Source: an uncultured Bacillota bacterium (lineage in GTDB: Bacteria; Bacillota; Clostridia; Christensenellales; UBA1242). From it: a DNA stretch of 36,197 bases. Numbering within the stretch: the first letter of the stretch is position 1; every line of letters begins with the position of its first letter. Below the pieces are notes generated by a model. That model saw only the letters and a list, made by a program, of their open reading frames with translations, was not told the origin of the DNA and ran no database searches. The stretch lies in assembly GCA_937889705.1 (NCBI GenBank), contig CALBYO010000057.1, positions 1 through 36,197 on the forward strand. Direction: 5' to 3'. Made by a program: the position numbers and the translations under genes. This document shows, piece by piece, positions 21,435 to 30,735 of the stretch.

Positions 21435-22399
21435 CTTAATATTTCTCCCACATTGAAACTTTTTCCGTTTAAATAACTTTTGATATCCATTTTTTTACCA
21501 TTTGGTGCTTGAATAACTGTTGGCATAAAAAATCCATTTTTTGCTTTAATCACAAGTCCAAAAGGTTTGCATGACGAACAAACAATTTCGCCATTTTTAA
21601 ATTCATTATTTTTTACAAATGAACATATTTTCATATATTCTTCGCTGGATTGCAAAACATATTTGCTTTCAAAAACTTTATAATTTTCATTATGATATTC
21701 AAAATATGCTACTGGGTTTGGATTGTACGCCCTTGTCATATCAAATAATTTTTCACAATCAAATTCAAAATTCAATTTAGCATCTTCTTTTTTTATCATA
21801 GAACAAAAAGTTGCATTTTCATCGTTTTGCTCTGTTAAAATAGCGTTGCCACTTACAATTTTATCCATCGTTTCAAGAAGTAGTTGACTTCCTAATTCAA
21901 ACATCCTTTCGGTCAACTCGCCTGCTGTTTCGTTTTCACCAATTTTAACTTTTTCAATGACATAAGTTCCGCCAGCATCAACCGCAAGAACCATTTTCAT
22001 AATCGCAACACCTGTTTCTTTGTCGCCATTTAAAATCGCTGAAATAATTGGTGATGCTCCCCTATATTTTGGAAGTAATGAAGGGTGAATATTAAGAGTT
22101 TCGTATTTTGGAATATCTATAATTTCTTGACTAATAATTTGTCCGTAAGATGCGGAAACCAAAAAATCAGGTTTCAAATTAATTAAATCTTGCACGCCTT
22201 CTTTTCTAATTTTATTATATTGCAAAACAGGAATGTTTTTAGAAAGCGCATATTTTTTAACTTCGCACATTTCAATTTTATTATTTCTGCCGTTTGGTTT
22301 ATCAGGTTGACAAACAACAGCAACCACTTCGTGTTTGCTGTTAAATAAACTTTTTAAAACTGAAATTGCTGTGTCGCTTCCCAAAAAAACAATTCTCAT
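21431..22399 (-). CDS. fmt: Methionyl-tRNA formyltransferase
   Basis: A 322-aa enzyme that formylates initiator Met-tRNA using 10-formyl-THF. Catalytic Asn103/His105 in LNIHPSLLPKYRG and a DAGGTY segment with the third catalytic residue. C-terminal tRNA-binding domain ends the protein. Its start overlaps the def stop by one base, and its TGA stop overlaps the rlmN start. Confidence 0.96.
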   Translation of the reverse strand: MRIVFLGSDTAISVLKSLFNSKHEVVAVVCQPDKPNGRNNKIEMCEVKKYALSKNIPVLQYNKIRKEGVQDLINLKPDFLVSASYGQIISQEIIDIPKYETLNIHPSLLPKYRGASPIISAILNGDKETGVAIMKMVLAVDAGGTYVIEKVKIGENETAGELTERMFELGSQLLLETMDKIVSGNAILTEQNDENATFCSMIKKEDAKLNFEFDCEKLFDMTRAYNPNPVAYFEYHNENYKVFESKYVLQSSEEYMKICSFVKNNEFKNGEIVCSSCKPFGLVIKAKNGFFMPTVIQAPNGKKMDIKSYLNGKSFNVGEILS

Positions 22400-22860
22400 T
22401 ATTTCTTTCCTTCTTTATATCCTTTTTCAATTTTGTCTATAAATAATATTCCGTCAAGGTGGTCAATTTCATGACAAAGCACGCGCGCCAAATATTTTTC
22501 GCCAGTGATTGTAAAATCATATCCCAACCTATCTTGCGCCTTAACAGTGACCTGCATTGGGCGTTTAACATATTCATAATTTGTTCCAACAGATAAGCAA
22601 CCTTCTTTTTCAATATCGCTGCCACGCTCTGAAATTATTTCTGGGTTTATGAGTTCCATAAACATATTGTTTGCTTCAATAATGATAACTCTTTTCAAAA
22701 CGCCAACTTGAACGGCTGCCAAACCCATGCCGTTGTTTTTGTACATCGTTTCTTTCATGTCATCTAAGAGTTCCCATAAATTTTCATCAAAATCGTGAAC
22801 AGGTTTACTTTTCTTTCTTAAAAGGTCATCTCCAACCTTTACAATATTTCTAATAGCCAT
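22399..22860 (-). CDS. def: Peptide deformylase
   Basis: A 153-aa metalloprotease that removes the N-formyl group. All three family motifs: GMGLAAVQ (44-51), EGCLS (86-90, metal ligand Cys88) and HEIDH (130-134). Works with fmt, which overlaps it by 1 nt. It lies 62 nt after priA. Confidence 0.97.
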   Translation of the reverse strand: MAIRNIVKVGDDLLRKKSKPVHDFDENLWELLDDMKETMYKNNGMGLAAVQVGVLKRVIIIEANNMFMELINPEIISERGSDIEKEGCLSVGTNYEYVKRPMQVTVKAQDRLGYDFTITGEKYLARVLCHEIDHLDGILFIDKIEKGYKEGKK

Positions 22861-22922
22861 AATATCTCCTAAGTATTTACTATTATTTTAAATATACAAT
22901 TAAATCAATAAAAAATCAATAT

Positions 22923-25118
22923 TTATGATAAATTTTGTGGGTTTATTTCCACGAAAAGTGATATTTTTGAGTCTTTTTCGTTGTCACAAAGCGCATAAAC
23001 TTGTTTTCTTATCTTTTCCCAGTTTACAACACGCATCAAAACTTGAAATCTAAATTTGTTTTTAACTCTGCCAACTGGCGATTTCATTGCATCAAGATAA
23101 ACAAAATTTTCTTTATCTTGTTCTTTAATTTCTCTAACTTTTTGAATTATATTTTTTGTCTTTTCATAAGCAACTTCTTCGCTATCTGCACTTATGAGCA
23201 AACGAACAATCGTTGAATATGGAGGGAAACCCGTCGCTTTTCTCAAATTGATTTCTTTATCAAAAAATCCTTTGTAATTATATAATTTTGCAAATTTATA
23301 AACATAATGCTTTGGATTGTATGTTTGTAAAATTACTTTTCCAAGTTTGTCGCTTCTTCCTGCTCTGCCACTTACTTGCGTGATAAGTGCAAAAGTTCTT
23401 TCCGCACTTTTATAGTGACTTTGATACAAACTTTGATCAGCGTCAACAATTCCAACAAGAGTTACATTTGGAATGTCATGACCTTTTGCAATCATTTGTG
23501 TGCCAACCAGAATTGATGGCTTATGATTTCTAAATTCGGACAATATTTTTTCGTGACCATTTTTGTTTCGCGTTGTGTCGTTGTCCATTCTAAAAATTGG
23601 AATGTCTGGAAAATATTTTTTTAATTCCAAAACAACTTGCTCTGTTCCGATTGCTCCTTGTTTAATTGCTTTGCTGCCACATTCTGGACAAACATCTAGC
23701 ACATGAAAACGCTTGCCACAATAATGACATTTTAATTTATTTTCTGCTTTGTGATAAACAAGTGAAACATCGCAGTCCGAACATTTTGCAACATAACCAC
23801 ATTCTCTGCACATCATAAACGAAGAATAGCCGCGGCGATTAATAAAAATCATTGCTTGATTTTTTTCGCTCATACATTCTTCTAAATTTGCCAAAAGCGA
23901 GCGAGAAAATATGCCTGTATTTCCGCATCTGATTTCTCCCAGCATGTCCACAATTTGAATTTCTGGCATATCTTTGCCATTTGCTCTAACTGGCAATTCA
24001 AAAAGGTTGTATTCGCCGTCAATAACTTTGCTATAACTTTCAAGCGATGGCGTTGCACTTCCAAGCACAAGTGGGCAACCATTTTGCTTTGACCTAAATT
24101 TTGCAATTTCGATTGTGTTATATCTTGGATTGCTTTCGCTCATATATGAGCCGTCATGTTCTTCGTCAATTATGATAATTCCCACATTTGTTAGCGGTGC
24201 AAAAATGCAAGAACGCGCCCCAACGGCAATTTTAGCATTGCCCGAAAGCAATCTACGCCACTCATCAAAGCGCTCACCAGCAGATAAACCGCTGTGCAAA
24301 ATTGCAACATTTTCACCAAACCTTTCTGTGAAATGTTGAAGCACTTGCGGAGTTAAAGAAATTTCTGGAACAAGCATAATCGCCGTTTTATTCTCTTTTA
24401 AAATTCTTTCAATAAGATGCATATACACTTCGGTTTTACCGCTTCCGGTTACGCCATGAAGAAGATATGTGCCCGCAGCAGTTATGCCGTCAACTGCTTT
24501 TTGCTGATAATTGTTTAATGTAATTTTTGCATTTTCAATTTGCAAGTTTGATTTTGGTGTCCGATATTTCTCTTGCGGAATTTTTTTAATAACGCCCAAA
24601 TTAACAAGAGTTTTTATAGCACTATCAGAAAAATTTTTCACCTGCTCGGCTTCAATAATTTCGTTATTTTTCAAAAAATCAATGATTTCTTGCTGTTTTT
24701 TTGCATTTTTTTTGCAAATAAATGAATTTAAATCGAAATTTTCAACTTTTTGGTAAGCATTTACATAAAGCGGTTTTATTTTTTCACCGCGCATTTCTGA
24801 CGGAATAAAAAGCCTTAAAACGTCAACTTTTTTTAGATTGTATTCTTCCACCATGAATTTCATGAGATTTAACATCTCTGGCAAAATAACTGGATTTTCA
24901 TCTAAAAACTTTATTATTTCTTTTAATTTTGAACTATCTAAATTTGAACTTTCTTTTGTGTTAATTATGTAACCTTCAATTTTGCGATTTCCGAAAGGGA
25001 CTAACACACGCCTTCCAACAAGCGTGGAAAAACTTTCCAACGCAAAATTTGGAATTAAATAGTCAAACACTTTGTCTACATTGCTGCTTGTTATTTCAAC
25101 AATAACTTCTGCTATCAT
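22923..25118 (-). CDS. priA: Primosomal helicase PriA
   Basis: A 731-aa superfamily 2 helicase that restarts stalled forks. N-terminal 3'-DNA-binding domain (AEVIVEITSSNVDKVFDYLIP), Walker A GVTGSGKT (222-229), DEEH box in IIIDEEHDGSY, a zinc-binding insert with CxxC pairs (CRECGYVAKCSDC, CHYCGK, CPECGS) and helicase motifs IV-VI. Start at ATG 25116-25118 matches the family N-terminus but has no ribosome binding site; a TTGATT-17-TATAAT promoter ends exactly 6 nt upstream, so the mRNA is probably leaderless. It follows metK on the same strand with no terminator between. Confidence 0.96.
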   Translation of the reverse strand: MIAEVIVEITSSNVDKVFDYLIPNFALESFSTLVGRRVLVPFGNRKIEGYIINTKESSNLDSSKLKEIIKFLDENPVILPEMLNLMKFMVEEYNLKKVDVLRLFIPSEMRGEKIKPLYVNAYQKVENFDLNSFICKKNAKKQQEIIDFLKNNEIIEAEQVKNFSDSAIKTLVNLGVIKKIPQEKYRTPKSNLQIENAKITLNNYQQKAVDGITAAGTYLLHGVTGSGKTEVYMHLIERILKENKTAIMLVPEISLTPQVLQHFTERFGENVAILHSGLSAGERFDEWRRLLSGNAKIAVGARSCIFAPLTNVGIIIIDEEHDGSYMSESNPRYNTIEIAKFRSKQNGCPLVLGSATPSLESYSKVIDGEYNLFELPVRANGKDMPEIQIVDMLGEIRCGNTGIFSRSLLANLEECMSEKNQAMIFINRRGYSSFMMCRECGYVAKCSDCDVSLVYHKAENKLKCHYCGKRFHVLDVCPECGSKAIKQGAIGTEQVVLELKKYFPDIPIFRMDNDTTRNKNGHEKILSEFRNHKPSILVGTQMIAKGHDIPNVTLVGIVDADQSLYQSHYKSAERTFALITQVSGRAGRSDKLGKVILQTYNPKHYVYKFAKLYNYKGFFDKEINLRKATGFPPYSTIVRLLISADSEEVAYEKTKNIIQKVREIKEQDKENFVYLDAMKSPVGRVKNKFRFQVLMRVVNWEKIRKQVYALCDNEKDSKISLFVEINPQNLS

Positions 25119-25124
25119 GCAAGT

Positions 25125-25153
25125 ATTATACCAGCAACTTTCAACAAAATCAA
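25125..25153 (-). promoter_or_regulatory. priA promoter, leaderless type
   Basis: TTGATT (25148-25153), 17-bp spacer ending TGG (extended -10), TATAAT (25125-25130), then 6 nt to the ATG. Confidence 0.75.
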
Positions 25154-25159
25154 ACTAAA

Positions 25160-26260
25160 TTAAATTTTAAGCGGAATAATTTTTTCCCATGGGAATTCAC
25201 TTCTTCCAAAATGTCCATAACAAGCAGTTGGCTTATAAATTGGTCTAAGCAAATCTAATTCATCAATTATATTTTGTGGTGAAAAATCAAAATTATTTTC
25301 AACAATTTGATAGATTTTTTCTTCTGATATTTTGTTTGTTCCAAAAGTGTCTATATAGAGCGACAAAGGTTTTGAAAGTCCAATAGCATACGAAACGCCA
25401 ATCTCACATTTATCGCATAAGCCCGCTGCCACCAAATTTTTTGCAACATACCTGGAATAATACGCTGCACTTCTGTCAACTTTTGTTGCATTTTTACTGC
25501 TAAAACAACCGCCGCCAACTTTTGCCATACCGCCGTAAGTGTCAACTATGATTTTTCTACCCACGCAGCCGCTGTCACCATAAGCGCCCCAAATTGTAAA
25601 CTTGCCACTTGGATTGATTATGTATTTTATATCATTCTTGTTATATTTTTTGTATTCTTTCAAAACAACATCAATAACATTTGCTTTAATGTCATTAACA
25701 ATTTGCTCTTGACTTAACTTCTCTGAGTGCGAAACGCTCATCAAAATCGTATCTATCTTTACAGGCTTATCGCCGTCATATTCAACAGTCACTTGACTTT
25801 TCGCATCTGCAAAATACTCTTTTTTATGTTTTCTTCTAAATTCTTCATACACTTTCATCAACTTATGAGCAATCATAATTGTGAGAGGCATGTATTCTTC
25901 CGTTTCATTTGTTGCATACCCAAAAATAATACCTTGGTCGTTTGCTTGCAAAGTTTTCTTAACTACCGCTTGATTTATATCTGGGCTTTGTTTCGTCAAC
26001 TCTTTAATAATTTCAAATTTGTTTGAATCATAACCCACTTCATCTAAAACTTCTTTTGCAATCTTGTCATAATCAATATTCGCTTTTGTTGTTGCTTCAC
26101 CATACACAAAAAGTTTGTTCGACTTAATTGCACATTCCACTGCCATTTGACTAAATTTGTCTTGCCTTAATGCTTCGTCCAAAAAGGCGTCTGCGATTGT
26201 GTCGCAAGTTTTGTCTGGGTGTCCAATATTTACACTCTCAGATGTTAAAAATTTTTTCAT
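25160..26260 (-). CDS. metK: S-adenosylmethionine synthetase
   Basis: A 366-aa enzyme making SAM from Met and ATP; slightly shorter than the usual 380-400. GHPDK (13-17), the GxGDSGCVGRKIIVDTYGG segment and GGGCFSSKNATKVDRSAAY are recognisable but depart from the common GGGAFSGKDPTKVDRSAAY, so this is a divergent member. Key Lys/Asp in TKVDRSAA are kept. GGAAAGG before ATG. Transcription is controlled by the SAM riboswitch and terminator upstream (26302-26425). Confidence 0.94.
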   Translation of the reverse strand: MKKFLTSESVNIGHPDKTCDTIADAFLDEALRQDKFSQMAVECAIKSNKLFVYGEATTKANIDYDKIAKEVLDEVGYDSNKFEIIKELTKQSPDINQAVVKKTLQANDQGIIFGYATNETEEYMPLTIMIAHKLMKVYEEFRRKHKKEYFADAKSQVTVEYDGDKPVKIDTILMSVSHSEKLSQEQIVNDIKANVIDVVLKEYKKYNKNDIKYIINPSGKFTIWGAYGDSGCVGRKIIVDTYGGMAKVGGGCFSSKNATKVDRSAAYYSRYVAKNLVAAGLCDKCEIGVSYAIGLSKPLSLYIDTFGTNKISEEKIYQIVENNFDFSPQNIIDELDLLRPIYKPTACYGHFGRSEFPWEKIIPLKI

Positions 26261-26301
26261 TTCCTTTCCCTTCTTTTGTTAAACTCATTTAGATTTGCAA
26301 T

Positions 26302-26326
26302 AAAAAATCCGCCTTGATGGCGGATA
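26302..26326 (-). terminator. Intrinsic terminator of the SAM riboswitch
   Basis: Minus strand ATCCGCC-ATCAA-GGCGGAT then a run of Ts. Its left side (GCCATCAAG) can pair with the CTTGAT...TGATGGC segment at the end of the aptamer, giving the alternative antiterminator. It lies about 40 nt before the metK start. Confidence 0.85.
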
Positions 26327-26332
26327 AAATTT

Positions 26333-26425
26333 TATTATGCCATCAATCAAGCATTAGCACCTTACCCTAAGGCAGGTTGCTGTGCGGTCATCAGGCTTGC
26401 CCCTCGCGCACTCTAAATGGTAATT
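26333..26425 (-). promoter_or_regulatory. SAM riboswitch (SAM-I clan) upstream of metK
   Basis: Read on the minus strand it carries the SAM-I core in order: AGAG, P2 TGCG/CGCA, the GAGGGGCAAGCC block, GATGA, CAGCAACC, a short variable hairpin, and AGGTGCTAAT. Directly upstream of metK with a terminator, so binding of SAM should stop transcription. P1 pairing is weaker than usual (ACCAT/ATGG core), so class assignment is to the SAM clan, most like SAM-I or a SAM-I/IV variant. Confidence 0.85.
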
Positions 26426-26427
26426 TT

Positions 26428-26456
26428 ATTGTAACGCAATGAGCCTATTTTGTCAA
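26428..26456 (-). promoter_or_regulatory. Promoter of the metK riboswitch leader
   Basis: TTGACA (26451-26456), 17-bp spacer, TACAAT (26428-26433), minus strand. Transcript should begin a few nt before the aptamer. Confidence 0.85.
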
Positions 26457-26528
26457 CAATTTTTATAATTTTTAAAAAAAGACTTTTCTTTTGGTTTTAC
26501 ATGTTGTATAATTCTTTTGGAGATTAAT

Positions 26529-27521
26529 ATGAAAGAAAGAATTTTAACAGGCATTAAACCAACAGGTATTCCACATCTTGGAAACTATTTTGGAGCAATC
26601 AAGCCAGCGATTGAATTAAGTGAAAATCCAGATTATGATTGTTTGTATTTTATCGCAGACTATCACGCACTCAACATTATTAAAAATAAAGACGACTTCA
26701 AAAAATACACTTATATAATTGCAGCAACATGGCTCGCTTGTGGCTTAAATCCTGAAAAAGTTATGTTTTATAAACAATCAGACTTACCAGAAGTTTTTGA
26801 ACTTAACTGGATTATCTCCAATGTAACAGCAAAAGGTCTTTTAAATCGTGCACACGCATATAAAGCCTGCGTTGAAAAAAACTTAGAATGTGGAAACGAC
26901 CCTGATTTTGGCGTAAACATGGGTCTTTATAACTACCCTGTTTTAATGGCAGCCGATATTTTGATTATGAACTCAAACAGAGTTCCAATCGGACAAGATC
27001 AAAAACAACATTTGGAAATTGCAAGAGATATCGCCACAGCGTTCAACAGCACCTATGGTAATTGTTTTACTTTGCCACAAGACTATATTTCTGAAACGCT
27101 TGGAACATTGCCAGGTCTTGACGGCAGAAAGATGAGCAAAAGTTACGGAAACACAATTACGCTTTTTGATGACGAAAATGTTTTGAAAAAACAAATCAAC
27201 AAAATTGTAACAGACAGTAAAATGCCAGGCGAACCAAAAGACACAAACTGCACACTTTTCCAAATTTATTCACTCTTTGCAAATGAAGAACAAAAGAAAG
27301 AAATGCAAGAAAAATTTGAAAACGGAATTGGTTGGGGCGAAGCAAAAAAACAAACTTTTGAACTCATTAATAGTTACCTTTCACCTATGCGCGAAAAATT
27401 TAATTATTATATGTCCAACACAAAACTTATTGATGAAATCCTGAAAAATGGTGCACAAAGAGCAAGGCTTATAGCAACTCGCACGCTAGAAAAAGTTAGA
27501 AAACTCATCGGCAAAATTTAA
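26529..27521 (+). CDS. trpS: Tryptophanyl-tRNA synthetase
   Basis: A 330-aa class I synthetase. HIGH-like PHLGN (15-19) and KMSKS-like GRKMSKSYGN; DILIMNSNRVPIGQDQKQHLE is typical of TrpRS. Start at ATG 26529 with GGAG 8 nt upstream; an in-frame TTG four codons earlier overlaps that site. A TATAAT (about 26510) precedes it with a poor -35. No T-box or trp leader is seen. Divergent from metK; own terminator. Confidence 0.96.
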   Translation: MKERILTGIKPTGIPHLGNYFGAIKPAIELSENPDYDCLYFIADYHALNIIKNKDDFKKYTYIIAATWLACGLNPEKVMFYKQSDLPEVFELNWIISNVTAKGLLNRAHAYKACVEKNLECGNDPDFGVNMGLYNYPVLMAADILIMNSNRVPIGQDQKQHLEIARDIATAFNSTYGNCFTLPQDYISETLGTLPGLDGRKMSKSYGNTITLFDDENVLKKQINKIVTDSKMPGEPKDTNCTLFQIYSLFANEEQKKEMQEKFENGIGWGEAKKQTFELINSYLSPMREKFNYYMSNTKLIDEILKNGAQRARLIATRTLEKVRKLIGKI

Positions 27522-27550
27522 AGCAACTTCTTTAAGTTGCTTTTATTTTT
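27522..27550 (+). terminator. Terminator of trpS
   Basis: AGCAACTT/AAGTTGCT stem followed by a T-rich tail, directly after the trpS stop. Confidence 0.9.
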
Positions 27551-27553
27551 TGT

Positions 27554-27582
27554 TTGACACATTTTGTAAATTTTTGTAACAT
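27554..27582 (+). promoter_or_regulatory. Promoter of the Eis-like gene, leaderless type
   Basis: TTGACA (27554-27559), 17-bp spacer, TAACAT (27577-27582), then 6 nt to the ATG at 27589. Confidence 0.8.
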
Positions 27583-27588
27583 TAGTTT

Positions 27589-28704
27589 ATGGAAAATTTT
27601 ATCGTCAGGAAAGCCAAAAATGGCGAAATTAAAAAAATTGTAAAAACTGCAAACGCAGCGTTTATTCCAGTGCGCAATCCCGATTATGATTTTAAACGCA
27701 CGATTCCAAAAATCTATAAAACTAAAAATGATTATAGCAACATTCATCATGTAATTGAAATAAATAATGAATTTGTTTCTATATGCGGCAACTTAATAAG
27801 ATTTATAGAAATTGATAATGTTAAATATAAATTTTCAATTGTCGGCACTGTGTCCACTATTCCAAATTATCAAAATCATGGTTGTATGAAAGCACTTATG
27901 AATTCAGTAGATAATGAGTGCAAAAATGAAAATGTTGTTTTTAGCATGTTGACTGGCGAACGACAAAGATACAATTTTTTTGGCTTTGAAAAAGCAGGTT
28001 TTGATTTTATTTACGAATTTAGCAAATACTTTTTAAAGCATCACACAGCAGGCTCAATTTCAATTAAAAATTTTAAAAAATCAGACTGTAACAACATGTT
28101 TGAAATTTATAAAAATTCGCAAATTTTTAATTTGCGTAGCAAAGAAAATTTTATTGAATGTTTGTCTGATTTCCGTTGTAAAATATATACAATCTATGAT
28201 AAAAACCAATTTATTGGCTATTTTGTTGTAAAAAAAGGCGAAATTATTGAATTTTTTATTCAAAATTTAAATCTAATTGAAAATATTGTTTATCAAATTA
28301 TTGAAAAATTAAATTTTGATGAATTGAAAATCCACATAAACCCGCTGCATACAAACTTATGTTTTGCGCTTGATAAAATCGCACAGGAAGTATCATCAGT
28401 TGATAATTTGCATTTTAAAATTTATGATACGAAAAAATTTATTGAAATGCTTTTGGCTATCAACACAAAATTTCGTAAATTTAAAAATGTAAAAGAAATA
28501 TATCAAATTGAAAATGAGATTTTACAAATTTCAATAAAAGATAATAATTTTGAAGTTAAAAAATTAACAAACAGCAAAAAAATAAATGCAAGATTTACAA
28601 AGCAAGAATTTGTGAGATTTGCTTTAAGTATTAAAAATAATTACAAAATAAATTCAGACATATTCCCTGTTGTTTTTGGAATTGATATTTGCGACTTGTT
28701 TTAA
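27589..28704 (+). CDS. Eis-like GNAT N-acetyltransferase
   Basis: A 371-aa protein with the layout of the Eis/acetyltransferase_9 family: N-terminal GNAT (about 1-150; SIVGTVSTIPNYQNHGCMKALM is the acetyl-CoA loop region, with the usual R/Q-x-x-G-x-G/A pattern degraded to QNHGCM), a second GNAT-like part, and a C-terminal SCP2-like segment (from about 275). Family members acetylate amines including aminoglycosides, but the true substrate here is unknown. No ribosome site before the ATG; the -10 box ends 6 nt upstream. Very Lys/Asn/Ile-rich, so more AT-biased than its neighbours. Convergent with uvrB. Confidence 0.8.
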   Translation: MENFIVRKAKNGEIKKIVKTANAAFIPVRNPDYDFKRTIPKIYKTKNDYSNIHHVIEINNEFVSICGNLIRFIEIDNVKYKFSIVGTVSTIPNYQNHGCMKALMNSVDNECKNENVVFSMLTGERQRYNFFGFEKAGFDFIYEFSKYFLKHHTAGSISIKNFKKSDCNNMFEIYKNSQIFNLRSKENFIECLSDFRCKIYTIYDKNQFIGYFVVKKGEIIEFFIQNLNLIENIVYQIIEKLNFDELKIHINPLHTNLCFALDKIAQEVSSVDNLHFKIYDTKKFIEMLLAINTKFRKFKNVKEIYQIENEILQISIKDNNFEVKKLTNSKKINARFTKQEFVRFALSIKNNYKINSDIFPVVFGIDICDLF

Positions 28705-28735
28705 AATAAAAAACTGGAAAATTCCAGTTTTTTTA
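28705..28735. terminator. Shared terminator between the Eis-like gene and uvrB
   Basis: AAACTGGAA/TTCCAGTTT with T runs on both sides works in both directions between the convergent stops at 28704 and 28733. Confidence 0.9.
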
Positions 28736-30685
28736 TTTCAGTTCTTTTCTAAGTTCAGAAATTCGATTTCTGATTTCAATTGCAGTTTCAAAGTCAAGTC
28801 GCGATGCCGCAGTTTGCATCAATCCTTTAAGGGTTTCAATCTCTTTTGGAATTTCTTCTTTTCTAAGTTTTTGAGCCTTTGCTGCTTTTGTGATTTGAAG
28901 CGTATTTTCAATCTTTTTTACAATCGTTTTTGGCGTGATATTATGCTCTTTATTGAACTGCATTTGAATTTCTCTACGCCTGTTAGTTTCGCCTATTGCT
29001 TTTTTCATCGCGTCTGTTATTTTGTCCGCATACATAACAACTTTGCCTTCACTGTTTCGTGCTGCACGACCGATTGTTTGAATTAACGCTTGTGACGAAC
29101 GCAAGAAACCCTCTTTATCTGCATCTAAAATCAGAACGCGCTGAACTTCCGGCATATCCAAACCTTCCCTAAGCAAGTTAATTCCAACAAGAACATCAAA
29201 TTCGCCGCTGCGAAGACCATTGATAATTTCAACCCTGTCAAGAGTGTCAATTTCTGAGTGCAAATAACGAACGCGGATTTTCTTATCTGATAAATAAGAT
29301 GTCAAACTCTCTGCCATTTTTTTGGTTAAAGTTGTAACCAACACGCGGCCATTATTTTTAACAACTTTGTTAATTTCTTCCACGATATCATCAATTTGAT
29401 TTTCGGTTTTCCTGACTTCAATTTCTGGGTCTAAAAGACCTGTTGGACGAATTAATTGTTCAACAACCTGACCGCTCTTTTTGAGTTCATATTCCGCTGG
29501 TGTGGCAGAAATATATATTGTTTGCCCCAATTTATGGTTAAATTCGTCAAAATTTAAGGGACGATTGTCAAAAGCGGACTTCAAACGGAAGCCATAATCA
29601 ACTAAGTTTGTCTTGCGTGCTTTGTCGCCGTTGAACATTGCTCTAACCTGTGGCAAGGTCATGTGACTTTCATCAATTATTGTTAAAAATTCACTTGGGA
29701 AATAATCAAGCAAAGTAAAAGGCGCTTCTCCAACTTTGCGGTTATCAAAATAGCGAGAATAGTTTTCAATGCCTGAACAATATCCCACTTCTTTCATCAT
29801 TTCAATATCATAATAAGTTCTTTCTTTTAGCCTTTGTGCTTCAAGAAATTTTCCATTATCCAAAAATGCTTGCACTTCTTTATCGCAGTCTTTTTGAATT
29901 TGGTCAATGGTTTGATACAACTTGTCAGAGCCAACTGCATAGTGAGTTGCAGGGAAAACTGATGCTTCTTTGAGTTCTCTTACAACTCTGCCAGTTAGCG
30001 GGTCGAACTCGCAAACACGCTCGATTTCGTCACCAAAAAACACAACTCTGATTGCCCTTTCGCTGTTACTTGCTGGGAAAATATCCAAATTATCGCCTTT
30101 TGCACGGAAATTACCGCGTTTAAAGTCGATTTCATTTCTTTGATATTGGCAAGTTATCAGTTTCTTGATAATTTTCTCGCGCGAAACATGATCCCCTTCA
30201 CGAAGCAAAATTTGAAGTCTTAAATATTCGTCAGGATTTCCAAGGCCATAAATGCACGAAACAGATGCAACAACAATCGTGTCACGCCTTTCCAAAATTG
30301 AACCTGTTGCGGAGTTCCTAAGCCTGTCGATTTCTTCGTTAATCGCCATGTCTTTTTCAATATAAGTGTCAGATGAAACAATGTATGCTTCTGGTTGGTA
30401 ATAATCATAATATGAAACAAAGAACTCGACCCTATTGTTAGGAAAAAGTTCTCTAAATTCGTTACAAAGTTGCGCTGCAAGAATTTTATTATGTGCAATA
30501 ACAAGTGTTGGTCGATTTACTTTCTCAATAACATTTGCGATTGTGAAAGTTTTACCGCTACCCGTTACACCTAACAAAACTTGCGACGCAAGACCATCTT
30601 TTACGCCTTCGACGAGTTTATCAATCGCTTGTGGCTGGTCGCCCGCTGGTTTGTAGTCGCTTACAAGTTCAAATTTTTCTTCCAT
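28733..30685 (-). CDS. uvrB: Excinuclease ABC subunit B
   Basis: A 650-aa helicase-like damage-verification subunit, near normal length. Walker A GVTGSGKT (39-46), the [11 protein letters not shown] beta-hairpin, DESH-type [12 protein letters not shown], helicase motifs and a C-terminal UVR domain (about 612-650, ending [12 protein letters not shown]) that binds UvrC. ATG at 30683-30685 has no ribosome site and a -10 box exactly 6 nt upstream. uvrA is not adjacent, unlike in many Firmicutes. Confidence 0.97.
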   Translation of the reverse strand: MEEKFELVSDYKPAGDQPQAIDKLVEGVKDGLASQVLLGVTGSGKTFTIANVIEKVNRPTLVIAHNKILAAQLCNEFRELFPNNRVEFFVSYYDYYQPEAYIVSSDTYIEKDMAINEEIDRLRNSATGSILERRDTIVVASVSCIYGLGNPDEYLRLQILLREGDHVSREKIIKKLITCQYQRNEIDFKRGNFRAKGDNLDIFPASNSERAIRVVFFGDEIERVCEFDPLTGRVVRELKEASVFPATHYAVGSDKLYQTIDQIQKDCDKEVQAFLDNGKFLEAQRLKERTYYDIEMMKEVGYCSGIENYSRYFDNRKVGEAPFTLLDYFPSEFLTIIDESHMTLPQVRAMFNGDKARKTNLVDYGFRLKSAFDNRPLNFDEFNHKLGQTIYISATPAEYELKKSGQVVEQLIRPTGLLDPEIEVRKTENQIDDIVEEINKVVKNNGRVLVTTLTKKMAESLTSYLSDKKIRVRYLHSEIDTLDRVEIINGLRSGEFDVLVGINLLREGLDMPEVQRVLILDADKEGFLRSSQALIQTIGRAARNSEGKVVMYADKITDAMKKAIGETNRRREIQMQFNKEHNITPKTIVKKIENTLQITKAAKAQKLRKEEIPKEIETLKGLMQTAASRLDFETAIEIRNRISELRKELK

Positions 30686-30691
30686 ATAGTT

Positions 30692-30719
30692 AGTATATCA
30701 AATATAAATTTTTTATCAA
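30692..30719 (-). promoter_or_regulatory. uvrB promoter, leaderless type
   Basis: TTGATA (30714-30719), 16-bp spacer ending TGA (extended -10), TATACT (30692-30697), then 6 nt to the ATG. No LexA-like palindrome (ATCGTG/CACGAT) overlaps it. Confidence 0.7.
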
Positions 30720-30735
30720 TTATTTTATTGTCATT

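Noticed and set aside
26457..26528. T-box leader for trpS
   Set aside because: The space between the metK promoter and trpS is too short and lacks the T-box bulge sequence and a terminator.
28670..29086. 138-codon plus-strand frame over the end of uvrB
   Set aside because: Antisense shadow of uvrB, Phe/Cys-rich, no ribosome site, crosses the shared terminator.
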